The notes: generated by a model not told the origin, from the letters alone. A stretch of DNA of 64,000 bases from Sphingomonas sp. Leaf357 (GCF_001423845.1 NZ_LMPM01000001.1:2344153-2408152); one strand, 5' to 3'; shown: positions 24,364-33,385, counted from the stretch's first letter. Numbers and translations: made by a program.

Positions 24364-26173
24364 CAGCGCGCGCCTCGCCATTGCCGTCTGCCTGATCGGC
24401 GCAGGAATTCCTGCGCTGGGGCAGGACAGCCCCGAATCGCTGCTGCCGCCCGGTTTCAACGATCCCGCGACACCGCGCCCGCGCCCGACATCGCCCGGCG
24501 GGCTGACGCTCAATCCCTCGACGCTCGGTCGTCCGGCACCTTCGTCCACTCCCGTACCCACGCCGTCGCCCGGTGCGACGCCTGCGGCCACGGATGGCGT
24601 GGTCGATCCGGTGGTCGCCGCCGTGCTCGCCGATGCGCAGGCGGCCGCCGCCGTGCGTGCCGCCGAGGCCTATGCGCGCGCCTTGTCGGCGCACCGTTCG
24701 CTCGACACGGTCGGTGTCGCCGGGCCGCAACAGGGTGCGCTCGCGCCCGACGCGCTTCGTGGCGCGGACGGGATCTATGTCGAGGAATTGATGCGGCGTC
24801 TGAACGCGCCGATCGCCTCGCGCTGGCTGTCGATGGCACTGCGCAAGACCCTGGTCTCGCGGCTCGACACGCCGGAGCGCGTCAATGGCGCGGATTTCGC
24901 TGCCGAGCGGGCCTGGCTGCTGGTGCGGATGGGCGAATCGGTCGCCGGCCGCGCAGTCGCGCAGAGCGTCGACCCCGAAAATTCCACGCCGAAGCTGTAT
25001 AACGCGCTGATGCAGACGGGGCTCGCGACCGGCGATCCGGGCGCATTCTGTCCGGTCGCGGACAAGGCGGCGGCAAGCGCGCGCGAACGTGGCTGGGTCG
25101 TCGCCAAGAGCATCTGCGCGGCGTTGGCCGGGCAACCGGCGACGCAATTGCTCGCGGCCAACGAAAAGGCCGGCGCGGCGCGCGGGATCGACATGCTGCT
25201 CGCCCGCAAGGTCGCCGGGATGGGCGCACGCGGACGCCAGGCGGTAACGATCGAATGGGATTCGGTCGATCAGTTGACGGCGTGGCGCATCGGCATGGCG
25301 CTGGCCAGCGGCACGGACATTCCGGATCGGTTGATCGCGACGGTCAATCCGCGCGTGCAGGCATGGCGGGCGCTTTCGCCGATGGTCGACGTGCGCACGC
25401 GGATCGCGCCGGCCGATTATGCCGCGGCGCGCGGCGTGCTGTCGAACGCGGCAATGGTCGACCTCTACGGCGCGCTCGACAATGACGACGATCAGGCGAG
25501 CGCCGAACTGGGCATCGCGCGCGATCTGCGCACCGCTTATTCGGCCGGCACGCGCGCCGAGCGGATGACGGCGCTGACCGGCCTGTGGGACGAGCCGAAG
25601 ACGGCGGACGGGCGCTATGCTCGGCTGATCCTCACCGCCCGCGCGGCGGCGCGGCTGCCGTTGGATACCCAAGGCGCGGATGTCGACCGGCTGGTGAAAT
25701 CGATGCTGTCGGCCGGGCTGGACCGCTCAGCGCTGCGCTGGTCGGGCAAGGCGGATAAGGGCGGGGACGCGTGGGCGATGCTGGCGCTGGCCGATCTGAA
25801 CCTCGGGGCGCGTTATTCGATCGGCGATATCAACGGCTATTCGGGCAAGGACGATTCGGACGGCCTAAAACGGCGTATGCTGTTCGCGGGGCTGGCCGGT
25901 CTGGGCCGCTTGTCGCGCGACGACATCGCGAGCGGCGCCGAATCGCTCGGGGTCAGGATCGGCGCGGAGAACAGCTGGACGCGCGCGATCGATCGGGCCG
26001 CGCGCAACAACCAGCCGGGGCTGGTCGTGCTGCTCGCCTCGATCGGCATGCAAACGACGCAGTGGCGCGGCGTGCCGCCGGAAGTGCTGTACCGAACGAT
26101 CGGTGCGATGCGCGCGGTCGGCCTGGGCGGCCAGGCGCGGATGATCGCCGTCGAGGCGATCGCCCGGCTTTGA
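24344..26173 (+). CDS. Conserved sphingomonad-type secreted protein of unknown function
   Basis: The protein is 609 aa from a TTG at 24344. That start is chosen because it directly begins a signal peptide (RISRTNSARLAIAVCLIGAGIPALG, cleavage near residue 26); no ATG gives one. After the signal comes a Pro/Thr/Ser-rich linker (residues 30-85) and a long Ala-rich alpha-helical region resembling tandem helical repeats (ARERGWVVAKSICAALAG, DQLTAWRIGMALASG). I do not recognise a named domain. It overlaps the 45-aa ORF and ends TTGA inside the xerD start, suggesting a coupled unit. It is probably periplasmic. Confidence 0.8.
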   Translation: MRISRTNSARLAIAVCLIGAGIPALGQDSPESLLPPGFNDPATPRPRPTSPGGLTLNPSTLGRPAPSSTPVPTPSPGATPAATDGVVDPVVAAVLADAQAAAAVRAAEAYARALSAHRSLDTVGVAGPQQGALAPDALRGADGIYVEELMRRLNAPIASRWLSMALRKTLVSRLDTPERVNGADFAAERAWLLVRMGESVAGRAVAQSVDPENSTPKLYNALMQTGLATGDPGAFCPVADKAAASARERGWVVAKSICAALAGQPATQLLAANEKAGAARGIDMLLARKVAGMGARGRQAVTIEWDSVDQLTAWRIGMALASGTDIPDRLIATVNPRVQAWRALSPMVDVRTRIAPADYAAARGVLSNAAMVDLYGALDNDDDQASAELGIARDLRTAYSAGTRAERMTALTGLWDEPKTADGRYARLILTARAAARLPLDTQGADVDRLVKSMLSAGLDRSALRWSGKADKGGDAWAMLALADLNLGARYSIGDINGYSGKDDSDGLKRRMLFAGLAGLGRLSRDDIASGAESLGVRIGAENSWTRAIDRAARNNQPGLVVLLASIGMQTTQWRGVPPEVLYRTIGAMRAVGLGGQARMIAVEAIARL

Positions 26174-27114
26174 CCACGCTCGCCGACCGCGCGCTGATCG
26201 AGCGGTTCCTGGAGATGATGGCGGCGGAGGCGGGCGCGGCCAAGAACACGATCGCGGCGTATCGCAGCGATCTGGCGCTGGCCTCGGAGTTTCTCGAACA
26301 CCGGCTGGGCGAGGCCTCGGCGACCGACCTGTCGCGGCTGGGCGAGCATTGGCTCGACCTGTCGCGCTCTAGCGTGGCGCGGAAATCCGCCGCGCTCCGG
26401 CGGTTCTTCGCGTTCCTGGCCGATGAGGGCATGCGATCGGACGATCCCGGCGGGGCCCTGCCGCGGCCGGGCGCACAGCGTGCGTTGCCCAAGACGCTCG
26501 ATCATGCCGATGTCGACCGGCTGTTCGCCGCCATCGCCGACCGCATCGCCCGCGATCCGCCCGATCCCAACGACCTGCGGCTCGCGGCGTTGGTCGAGTT
26601 GCTCTACGGATCGGGCTTGCGCGCGACCGAACTCGTGTCGCTGCCGCGCAATGCCATCTCGCCCGATCGCCCCTACCTGATCCTGCGCGGCAAGGGCGGG
26701 CGCGAGCGGCTGGTCCCGATCTCCGATCGCGCCCGCGCTGCCGTTGCGGCCTGGCGGGGCTATGTCGCCACCGACCGAGCATGGCTGTTCCCGTCGGGCA
26801 AGACGCACCTGTCGCGCGTGCGGCTCTACCAGTTGCTGAAAGCGCTGGCGGCGGAGGCGGGCATACCGCCCGAGCGAGTCTCGCCGCACGTCCTGCGCCA
26901 CGCCTTCGCGACGCATCTGCTGGAGGGCGGGGCGGACCTGCGCGCGCTGCAATCCATGCTCGGCCATGCCGATATCGCGACGACCGAGATCTACACGCAT
27001 ATCGACAGCGCGCGGCTGGTCGCCTTGGTCAACGAACGCCATCCGCTCAACGATCGCCAGGCCGGCGACCGTTCGACGACGCCACGCGTTGACGTCGGCC
27101 AGCAGGGGGCTTAA
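26170..27114 (+). CDS. xerD: Site-specific tyrosine recombinase XerD
   Basis: The start is TTG at 26170, overlapping the previous stop (TTGA); the product is 314 aa. The N-terminal SAM-like core-binding domain is residues 5-90. Catalytic residues are visible: Arg in GSGLRATELVSL near residue 156, Lys in RGKGGRERLVP, His-x-x-Arg in SPHVLRHAFATH near residue 253, His in LGHADIATTEIYTHID with the nucleophile Tyr. With XerC it resolves chromosome dimers at dif; assignment to XerD rather than XerC rests on overall similarity. It is followed 12 bp later by accA. Confidence 0.93.
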   Translation: MTTLADRALIERFLEMMAAEAGAAKNTIAAYRSDLALASEFLEHRLGEASATDLSRLGEHWLDLSRSSVARKSAALRRFFAFLADEGMRSDDPGGALPRPGAQRALPKTLDHADVDRLFAAIADRIARDPPDPNDLRLAALVELLYGSGLRATELVSLPRNAISPDRPYLILRGKGGRERLVPISDRARAAVAAWRGYVATDRAWLFPSGKTHLSRVRLYQLLKALAAEAGIPPERVSPHVLRHAFATHLLEGGADLRALQSMLGHADIATTEIYTHIDSARLVALVNERHPLNDRQAGDRSTTPRVDVGQQGA

Positions 27115-27126
27115 CCGCCCGGCGCT

Positions 27127-28074
27127 ATGGCAAGCTTTCTCGATTTCGAAAAACCCATCGCCGAACTGCAGGGGCGGATCGACGAACTGCGCGAGACCGC
27201 CGCCGACGGCACGGTCGATATCGACGCGGAGGTCGCCAAGCTGCAGGCCAAGTCCGACAAGGCATTGCGCGACACCTATGCGCGGCTGACGCCGTGGCAG
27301 AAGACCCAGGTCGCACGGCACGGCGAGCGGCCGCATTTCAAGGACTACGTCGCCGGGCTGTTCGACGATTTTACGACTTTGGCCGGGGACCGGGCGTTCG
27401 GCGACGATCAGGCGATCCTCGGCGGCTTCGCGATGTTCCGGGGGCAGCGCGTTATGGTGATCGGCCATGAGAAAGGCGACGATACCGCCAGCCGCCTCCG
27501 CCACAATTTCGGTATGGGCAAGCCCGAGGGCTATCGCAAGGCCATCCGTCTGATGGAACTGGCCGACCGGTTCGGCCTCCCGGTCGTGACGTTGGTCGAC
27601 ACGTCGGGCGCGTTCCCGGGCGTGCAGGCTGAGGAGCGCGGACAGGCGGAAGCGATCGCGCGTTCGACCGAGACGTGCCTGTCGCTGGGCGTGCCGATGG
27701 TCGCGGCGGTGGTGGGCGAGGGTGGTTCGGGTGGCGCGATCGCGCTGGCGGCGGGCAACCGCGTGCTGATGTTCGAACACGCAGTCTATTCGGTAATCTC
27801 GCCCGAAGGCTGCGCCTCGATCCTGTGGCGCACCGCCGACAAGGCGGCGGATGCGGCGGAGGCGATGAAGGTGACGGCGCAGGATTTGAAAGGCCTGGGC
27901 GTGATCGACACGATCGTGCCGGAGCCGCTGGGTGGCGCGCATCGCGATGCGGCCAAGGCGATCGCTACGCTCGGCGATGCGATCCGCGATGCCCTGGGCG
28001 GGCTTGCGGGCATGGATGCGGCGGAACTGCGTCGCGACCGGCGCGAGAAGTTCCTGGCGATGGGTCGGCTGTAA
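27127..28074 (+). CDS. accA: Acetyl-CoA carboxylase carboxyltransferase subunit alpha
   Basis: The protein has 315 aa, the usual size. It works with AccD to transfer the carboxyl from biotin to acetyl-CoA in fatty acid synthesis. Blocks: [19 protein letters not shown] at the N-terminus, [63 protein letters not shown], and [16 protein letters not shown]. The gene ends 28 bp from the convergent pilin gene. Confidence 0.97.
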   Translation: MASFLDFEKPIAELQGRIDELRETAADGTVDIDAEVAKLQAKSDKALRDTYARLTPWQKTQVARHGERPHFKDYVAGLFDDFTTLAGDRAFGDDQAILGGFAMFRGQRVMVIGHEKGDDTASRLRHNFGMGKPEGYRKAIRLMELADRFGLPVVTLVDTSGAFPGVQAEERGQAEAIARSTETCLSLGVPMVAAVVGEGGSGGAIALAAGNRVLMFEHAVYSVISPEGCASILWRTADKAADAAEAMKVTAQDLKGLGVIDTIVPEPLGGAHRDAAKAIATLGDAIRDALGGLAGMDAAELRRDRREKFLAMGRL

Positions 28075-28102
28075 CGCGCCGACCCGTTACGCCACCCGAG
28101 CT

Positions 28103-28273
28103 TCAGCTCGCTTTCATGTTCGACGATACGTTACCGTACGTGGTCTTCAAACGGTTGCCGAGACCCTGCATCGCGCTGATCGCCGCGACTGCGATCAACG
28201 CCGCGATCAAACCGTATTCGATCGCCGTTGCGCCGCGTGTGTTGCGGAAGGCGCTCAAGATGATGTGTAACAT
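28103..28273 (-). CDS. Flp family type IVb pilin (first of three)
   Basis: The product is 56 aa: a short leader MLHIILSAFRNTRG, then the prepilin peptidase site G/ATAIEYGLIAALIAV and a hydrophobic helix, ending VSSNMKAS. The G-x-x-IEYGL motif is diagnostic of Flp pilins exported by tad systems. It shares its C-terminal third almost exactly with the pilin at 28350, so the two are recent duplicates. No tad export genes are in the window. Confidence 0.9.
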   Translation of the reverse strand: MLHIILSAFRNTRGATAIEYGLIAALIAVAAISAMQGLGNRLKTTYGNVSSNMKAS

Positions 28274-28288
28274 TATCCACCCCTGGAC

Positions 28289-28325
28289 AAGAAAGGGGCG
28301 GCGAAACCAAAGCCCCGCCGCCCCC
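28289..28325 (-). terminator. Rho-independent terminator between pilin genes
   Basis: On the minus strand GGGCGGCG pairs with CGCCGCCC across a 12-nt loop and is followed by CTTTCTT. It lies just past the middle pilin (28350) and ahead of the last one (28273), so it may make the middle pilin the more abundant transcript. Confidence 0.5.
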
Positions 28326-28349
28326 GAACTTTCGATAAGCTGTTGAAGC

Positions 28350-28517
28350 TTACGAAGCCTTCATGTTCGACGAGACGTTGCCGAACGTGGTCTTCAGCTG
28401 GTTGCCCAGACCCTGCATGGCAGCGATGGCGGCGACGGCGATCAGAGCGGCGATCAGGCCGTACTCGATTGCGGTTGCGCCCTTGGAATTCTTGATGAAG
28501 TTGCGGATCTTCTGCAT
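28350..28517 (-). CDS. Flp family type IVb pilin (second of three)
   Basis: The product is 55 aa: leader MQKIRNFIKNSKG, cleavage before ATAIEYGLIAALIAV, end VSSNMKAS. A good GGAG ribosome binding site lies 9 bp upstream of the ATG, and a 129-bp upstream region separates it from the third pilin. A terminator-like hairpin follows. It is the best candidate for the major pilin subunit of this set. Confidence 0.92.
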   Translation of the reverse strand: MQKIRNFIKNSKGATAIEYGLIAALIAVAAIAAMQGLGNQLKTTFGNVSSNMKAS

Positions 28518-28646
28518 TTTCGGTCTCCAGTTTCAGTCTTCAGTCACCCGGCCGAACCGGAGAACCGGCATCGACAGTTCAAGATCTAGGCCGGCAGGGT
28601 TGAAGAAAACTTAAAGGCGGAAAATAATTTCGGGGCAGGCGGGAAC

Positions 28647-28832
28647 CTATTGTCCGGTGCGTGCGCGTTCCATTTTTGTATTGACGTTGCCCCACATGCC
28701 TACCGTCGAATTCGCCACCTCGACAAAGGCCGCGATCATCGTGATGACGACGAGTGATAGGATCAGCCCATACTCGATTGCCGTACCGCCCTTGCGGTCG
28801 CGGACCAGCCGCCTGATGAAACGTGTGAACAT
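28647..28832 (-). CDS. Flp/Fap pilin component (third of three, divergent copy)
   Basis: The product is 61 aa with leader MFTRFIRRLVRDRKGG and TAIEYGLILSLVVITMIAAF. It keeps the IEYGL processing motif, but the hydrophobic helix and tail (GMWGNVNTKMERARTGQ) differ from the other two pilins, so it may be a minor pilin. It is the promoter-proximal gene of the trio and is divergent from mutT. Confidence 0.9.
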   Translation of the reverse strand: MFTRFIRRLVRDRKGGTAIEYGLILSLVVITMIAAFVEVANSTVGMWGNVNTKMERARTGQ

Positions 28833-28930
28833 TCGGTTGCGCGCCCCGGACCGAGTACATCTAAAAGTAAAACCTAGTTCCGGAGCATTAACGAATGACG
28901 AATAGGTCCGATCAAGCCGAGGCGATTACT

Positions 28931-29323
28931 ATGTTCCCCGTAGTCGCGGCGGCGCTGGTCGATGCGTCCGGGCGCGTGCTCGTCCAGCAGCGCCCGCCCG
29001 GCAAACACATGGCCGGCTTGTGGGAATTTCCGGGCGGCAAAGTGGAGCGTGGCGAGACGCCCGAGGCGGCTCTGGTGCGCGAACTGGCGGAGGAATTGGG
29101 CATAAGGGTCGCGGCGTCGGCCCTGAGGCCCGCCACCTTCGCGAGCGAGCCGCTGGACGGAAAGCATCTCCTGCTGCTGCTGTATATCTGCGAGGAATGG
29201 ACCGGCGAGCCGGTCGCGCTGGACGCCGTGGCGCTGCGATGGGTCGCGCCGGCGGAGATGCGCGGGCTGGACATGCCGCCGGCCGACGCGCCGTTCATCG
29301 CCGCGCTGGAGCGCCTGGCCTAG
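28931..29323 (+). CDS. mutT: (d)NTP pyrophosphatase MutT, 8-oxo-dGTP sanitising
   Basis: The start at 28931 has GAGG eight bases upstream and gives 130 aa; an ATG at 28895 would add 12 residues. The Nudix box GKVERGETPEAALVRELAEELGI follows LWEFPGG, as in MutT proteins that hydrolyse 8-oxo-dGTP and prevent A:T to C:G changes. The stop overlaps the stop of the convergent TonB-like gene by 4 bp. Confidence 0.9.
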   Translation: MFPVVAAALVDASGRVLVQQRPPGKHMAGLWEFPGGKVERGETPEAALVRELAEELGIRVAASALRPATFASEPLDGKHLLLLLYICEEWTGEPVALDAVALRWVAPAEMRGLDMPPADAPFIAALERLA

Positions 29324-30117
29324 CGCGCGGTCGTCACCTCGCCGCCGTCCGTAAGTGTGATGCGGATGCTGACCCAGGCGCCGATCTGCTCCTTGCCGCC
29401 GATGCGTGGGGGGCGAACGCGGAACTGCCACGCCGCCTGCCGGAAAGCCCGCGCGAGCCCCGAACCGAGCGGCGATTCGCCCAGCGCGCGGCAATTCTCG
29501 ACATGGTAATTCTCGATCGTCTTGCACGCGATCAGGCCCCAGCCGGGCTGGGCGCGGGGCGGCAGATAGCCGTTCAGTTCCGCGCTGGACGGTTCGCGAT
29601 ACCATTCGGCATTGTAGAGCCGCTCGCCGCCCGGCCCGGCACCGGGTCCGTAGGCCGATCCGCTGTCCTTGCCCGCCACCGCCTGCCCGTCGCTGTCACC
29701 GTCGTGTCCGGGGCGCGAGGTGGCGGTGCCGACTGCGTCGAACATGTCCTTTCCGCCGATCAGCTGCGGCAGCTCGATCGGCTTGGGCGGGGTTACCGGA
29801 GGGGCCGGCGGCTTGGGCGGCTCGGGCGGTGCCTTCGGCGGCGATCCCCGATCGGTCTCGCGCGCCTTGTCGACCTTCGGCGTGGCCGGGCCGGGTGTCG
29901 GCGCTGGATTCGGTACATCGGTCAGCGTGAAGGTGGTGGGCGGCTTTTCATCGACCTTGTGCGTCACCGACGGGGCGAGGCGCAGCATCACGAGCAGAAC
30001 GAGCAGGTGCGCGATGATCGCGAACGCCAGGCCGGACGCGCGCCGGCGATCCGATGCGGAGCGATAGCCCGATGAATAAGGTGGGTCCGCCTGGGGCGCG
30101 TTGGACGTCGGCTGCAT
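29320..30117 (-). CDS. TonB-like protein (anchor, Pro-rich linker, C-terminal domain)
   Basis: The protein has 265 aa: cytoplasmic residues 1-27, one membrane helix (28-48, FAIIAHLLVLLVMLRLA), a Pro/Lys-rich periplasmic linker (60-115, PPKAPPEPPKPPAPPV), a Gly/Ser-rich stretch, and a C-terminal globular domain (175-265) with one Cys pair (LIACKTIENYHVENCRA). The layout is that of TonB/TolA energy transducers, and ARAFRQAAWQFRVRPPRIGG resembles the TonB C-terminal fold, but the usual YP motif is absent. No ExbB/ExbD is adjacent. It may be a specialised TonB or an envelope protein. Confidence 0.8.
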   Translation of the reverse strand: MQPTSNAPQADPPYSSGYRSASDRRRASGLAFAIIAHLLVLLVMLRLAPSVTHKVDEKPPTTFTLTDVPNPAPTPGPATPKVDKARETDRGSPPKAPPEPPKPPAPPVTPPKPIELPQLIGGKDMFDAVGTATSRPGHDGDSDGQAVAGKDSGSAYGPGAGPGGERLYNAEWYREPSSAELNGYLPPRAQPGWGLIACKTIENYHVENCRALGESPLGSGLARAFRQAAWQFRVRPPRIGGKEQIGAWVSIRITLTDGGEVTTAR

Positions 30118-30171
30118 TGTGCGGATGTGGCCCGGACCCGTAACGTGAATATGTCAGCGCGGATCGATCGC

Positions 30172-30245
30172 TGGAGGCCCGACCGGGAATCGAACCCGGG
30201 TGCGAGGATTTGCAGTCCTCTACGTCACCACTCCGCCATCGGGCC
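30172..30245 (-). tRNA. tRNA-Cys (GCA)
   Basis: The minus strand folds into a complete cloverleaf: acceptor GGCCCGA/TCGGGCC, T arm with GGTTCGATTCC, anticodon loop CTGCAAA giving anticodon GCA, discriminator U, and encoded CCA at 30172-30174. Confidence 0.96.
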
Positions 30246-30434
30246 TCGACGAGCGAGGCGGCGAAATGCGGCGGTGCGACGCCGCTGTCAACCGTTCGTG
30301 CGACTCTGCGATATTCTATTTGTCACGGCGTCGCTTGGCGTGTGCCCCACGGCACGATACAAGCCGCGAAACGGAACAAGTGTATTGCATGGCTAAAACA
30401 GCTGTGCGATGAAGGTCGAAGTAAGGGCGGCGGC

Positions 30435-31103
30435 ATGAAACTCAGCACGATCGATTCGGACGGACAAGTGGCGATGCGCCACGCGATGGTGGCGAGCCAG
30501 TTGCGCACCAATGCGGTCAGCGATGCCCGCGTCGTCGCGGCCATGGCCCGCGTGCCGCGCGAGGAGTATCTGCCGGTCGAGGCGCAGGATATGGCGTATC
30601 GCGATACCGCGCTGCCGCTGGGCCGCGGCCGGTTCCAGAACGTGCCGATCGCCACCGGCCGGATGTTGACCGAAGCGATGTTGCAGGCGAGCGACCGCGT
30701 GCTGCTGATCGGGGCGGCGGGCGGCTATACCGCCGCCGTACTGGCCGAGATCGTCGCCTCGGTAACGGCGGTGGAGAGTGATCCCGCGCTGGCCGCGCTG
30801 GCGCGCACCGCTTTGGTCAGTTCGCCCAAGGTCACTTTGGTCGAAGGTCCGCTCGAGGCCGGTCATGCCGAAGGCGGCCCCTTTGACGTATTGTTCATCG
30901 ACGGTGCGGTAGAACAGATCCCGGAGGCGCTGGTCGCCCAGGTCGCGACCGGAGGCCGGGTCGTCGGTGGCCTGGCCGATCGTGGCGTCACGCGGCTCGC
31001 GTCGGGGCGCAAGACGGCGGGCGGCTTCGCGCTGCTGCCGTTCGCGGACATCGATTGCGTGCCTCTGCCGGGTTTCGCGCTCGCGAAATCCTTCACCTTC
31101 TGA
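30435..31103 (+). CDS. pcm: Protein-L-isoaspartate O-methyltransferase family protein
   Basis: From ATG 30435 the product is 222 aa. The Pcm fold is clear: HAMVASQLRTNAVSDARVVAAMARVPREEYLP at the N-terminus, the SAM-binding strand VLLIGAAGGYTAAVLAEI near residue 92 (GAAGGY replaces the common GTGSGY), and DVLFIDGAVEQIPEALV. The canonical family repairs isoaspartyl residues; this shorter alphaproteobacterial type upstream of tolC lacks some of the usual C-terminal strands, so activity should be tested. It lies 13 bp before tolC. Confidence 0.88.
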   Translation: MKLSTIDSDGQVAMRHAMVASQLRTNAVSDARVVAAMARVPREEYLPVEAQDMAYRDTALPLGRGRFQNVPIATGRMLTEAMLQASDRVLLIGAAGGYTAAVLAEIVASVTAVESDPALAALARTALVSSPKVTLVEGPLEAGHAEGGPFDVLFIDGAVEQIPEALVAQVATGGRVVGGLADRGVTRLASGRKTAGGFALLPFADIDCVPLPGFALAKSFTF

Positions 31104-31116
31104 AAGACACGTAGTG

Positions 31117-32616
31117 ATGCGCCGGACTTATCTTCTGCTTGGTAGCGCGCTGACCATGGTCGCCGCGCCTGCCATGGCCGAAACGCTGAAAGAGGCGTTG
31201 CTCAGGGCGTACAATACCAACCCGACGCTCTCGGCCGACCGCGCCAACGTGCGCGCGGTGGACGAGAACGTGCCGATCGCGCGCTCGCAGGGGCTGCCGT
31301 CGCTCAACGTCTCGGGCAATTATACCGAGAACGTCGTCAACGCGCAGAACAGCTTCCTCGCGCCGGCACGCCAGGCGACCGCGTCGACGACCTTTTCGGT
31401 GCCGATCTATGCCGGCGGCGCGGTGCGCAATGCGGTGAGGGCGGCGGAAGTCCGTGTCGAGCAGAGCCGCTTCGGCCTGCGCAACACCGAATCGCAACTC
31501 TTCACCGCCGTCGTGGGCGCGTACATGGACGTGATCCGCGACGAGGCGATCGTGTCGCTCAACCGCCAGAACGTCCGGGTGCTGGACGTCAATCTGCAGG
31601 CGAGCAGCGATCGCTTTCAGGTCGGCGATCTGACGCGCACCGACGTGGCGCAGTCGCAAGCCCGTCTGGCCGTGGCGCGCAGCCAGTTGCAGACCGCCGA
31701 GGCGCGGCTGATCTCCAGCCGCGAAAGCTATATCCGCCTGATCGGCAATGCGCCGGGCACGCTCGAAACGCCTCCGCCGGTGCCCGACAGCCCGACCGAT
31801 CCGGATGCGGCGGTGGACATAGCGATCCGCAACAATCCGGCGCTGCTCGCGGCGGAAAAGGCCCGCGATGCGGCGCGCTACGACGAAGGCGTCGCGCGCG
31901 CCGCGCGCCTGCCGAAACTGAACGCCAACGTCGGCGGAAATTATTACAACTATCTGGGCTCGCTCGGCTCCACCACCGGACAGTCGGTCCCGCAGAACGG
32001 TACCGCGGCGACGGTCGGCCTCGGCCTTACCTTGCCGCTCTATCAGGGCGGTCGTCCGGCGGCGCAGGTCCGTCAGGCGCAGGAGCGGCGCGGGCAGGCG
32101 ATCGAGCAGGTGACCGAGGCGGAACGCCAGGTGATCGCCAATACGCGCTCGGCCTATGCCGTGTGGAAGTCTTCGGAGGAGGTGATCGCCTCGTCCGAGG
32201 TGGCGGTGAACGCCAACCGCCTGTCGCTGGAAGGTGTGCGCGCCGAGAACAGCGTGGGCAACCGCACGATCCTCGACATCCTGAACGCCGAGCAGGAACT
32301 GCTCAACTCGCAGGTCACCTTGGTGACGGCGCGGCGCGATGCCTATGTCGCGCGCTTCGCGTTGCAGGCGGCGATGGGCCGGGCCGAGGCGCGCGATCTC
32401 GGGCTGGACGGTGGCGCGCTCTACGATCCGGTGGTTAATTACAAGCGCGTACGCCACAAACTGTCCGATTGGGGGTCCGATCCCGAGCCGGTGCCGCTGG
32501 CGACCACGACGCGCGACACCAAGGCGCAGGGCGCGGAAGTGACCAAGCCGCTCGATCCGATTCTCGACACGCCGGTTGACAGGGACGTTGCAAATCCCGC
32601 AGGAACACCGCGTTAA
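31117..32616 (+). CDS. tolC: TolC family outer-membrane channel protein
   Basis: The protein is 499 aa with a signal peptide (LLLGSALTMVAAPAMA, cleaved near residue 21). It has the internally duplicated OEP structure: ETLKEALLRAYNTNPTL at the start of repeat one, and PDAAVDIAIRNNPALLAAEKARDAARYDEG at the start of repeat two, each followed by coiled-coil and strand segments. It forms the trimeric outer-membrane duct for type I secretion and RND/MFP efflux. Sited between pcm and popZ, as in other alphaproteobacteria such as Caulobacter (from memory). Confidence 0.95.
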   Translation: MRRTYLLLGSALTMVAAPAMAETLKEALLRAYNTNPTLSADRANVRAVDENVPIARSQGLPSLNVSGNYTENVVNAQNSFLAPARQATASTTFSVPIYAGGAVRNAVRAAEVRVEQSRFGLRNTESQLFTAVVGAYMDVIRDEAIVSLNRQNVRVLDVNLQASSDRFQVGDLTRTDVAQSQARLAVARSQLQTAEARLISSRESYIRLIGNAPGTLETPPPVPDSPTDPDAAVDIAIRNNPALLAAEKARDAARYDEGVARAARLPKLNANVGGNYYNYLGSLGSTTGQSVPQNGTAATVGLGLTLPLYQGGRPAAQVRQAQERRGQAIEQVTEAERQVIANTRSAYAVWKSSEEVIASSEVAVNANRLSLEGVRAENSVGNRTILDILNAEQELLNSQVTLVTARRDAYVARFALQAAMGRAEARDLGLDGGALYDPVVNYKRVRHKLSDWGSDPEPVPLATTTRDTKAQGAEVTKPLDPILDTPVDRDVANPAGTPR

Positions 32617-32656
32617 GCATCACGAGATCGCGATGCCGTGCGCCAAGGGTTGATCG

Positions 32657-33205
32657 ATGGGGGATATCAGCGCCGAACCGTCGATGGAGGACATCCTCTC
32701 GTCGATCAAACGCATCATCGCCGAGGAAGGCGATGCGGCGGTTGCGGCGCGTAGCTCGCGTCGTGCCGCGGCCGCGCCGCGTGCGCCCCTGCCGATCCCG
32801 CGCGCTGATATCGACGATTTCGATCGCGACGAGATTCTTGAACTGAGCGAGCCGGTGCGTGCCGCCGCGCCGGAGCGGATCGTTCCTGCGCCGGTCGAGC
32901 AGGCGCGCGTGGAGCCGGTTCGTGTCGAGCCGCCCGCGCCGCTCCCGGTGGCACAGAGGGTCGAGGCGTCGGCAGCGCTCGCTGATTCGATCATCTCCGC
33001 GCAAGCCACCCAGGCGACGCGTGGTCCGCTCGAAGCCTTGTCGCGGATGGTGGTGAAGCCCGAGGTCGGCGGTGCCGACACGCTGGAAGCTCTGGTCCGC
33101 GAGATGCTCCGCCCGATGCTGCGCGACTGGCTCGACGCCAAGCTGCCCGGTCTGGTCGAGCAGATGGTGGCCAAGGAAATCGCCCGGATCACCGGCCAGC
33201 ACTGA
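32657..33205 (+). CDS. popZ: Cell pole-organising protein PopZ (DUF2497)
   Basis: The protein has 182 aa. The N-terminal helix EPSMEDILSSIKRIIAEE (residues 7-24) and the C-terminal helices LEALVREMLRPMLRDWLDAKLPGLVEQMVAKEIARI (two conserved oligomerisation helices, residues 141-178) are diagnostic; between them lies a Pro/Ala/acidic disordered linker, shorter than usual in rhizobia. PopZ polymerises into a polar matrix that captures ParB-parS and signalling proteins. It follows tolC by 40 bp. Confidence 0.93.
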   Translation: MGDISAEPSMEDILSSIKRIIAEEGDAAVAARSSRRAAAAPRAPLPIPRADIDDFDRDEILELSEPVRAAAPERIVPAPVEQARVEPVRVEPPAPLPVAQRVEASAALADSIISAQATQATRGPLEALSRMVVKPEVGGADTLEALVREMLRPMLRDWLDAKLPGLVEQMVAKEIARITGQH

Positions 33206-33226
33206 ACGTCCGTATCCTCAAGAGAT

Positions 33227-33334
33227 GGTCATCCTGAACTCGTTTCAGGATCCAGGCGCGGTCGGTTGCCAATATCGATATTATCAGTGGTGCGGATGAC
33301 TGCGCCTGGATGCTGAAACAAGATCAGCACGACG
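33227..33334. repeat. Intergenic inverted repeat (family A variant)
   Basis: Left arm ggtcatcctgaactcgtttc... ending in ccaggcgc and right arm gcgcctggatgctgaaacaa... ending gatcagcacgac are mirrored. It has the same GTCAT...ATGAC-like layout as family A but a different hairpin core (CTGAACTCGTTTCAG). It lies at the popZ-S9 peptidase boundary. Confidence 0.6.
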
Positions 33335-33385
33335 GCAGTTGCTGCCGTTGCACCCGCCCCGAAAATTGGCCTATCACTCGCGGCC

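Noticed and set aside
25837..27942. 701-codon minus-strand frame opposite xerD/accA
   Set aside because: Shadow; both plus-strand genes have full catalytic motifs.
28363..28614. Plus-strand 83-codon frame over the pilins
   Set aside because: It is the complement of the Flp pilin genes, whose leader and IEYGL motifs are clear on the minus strand.
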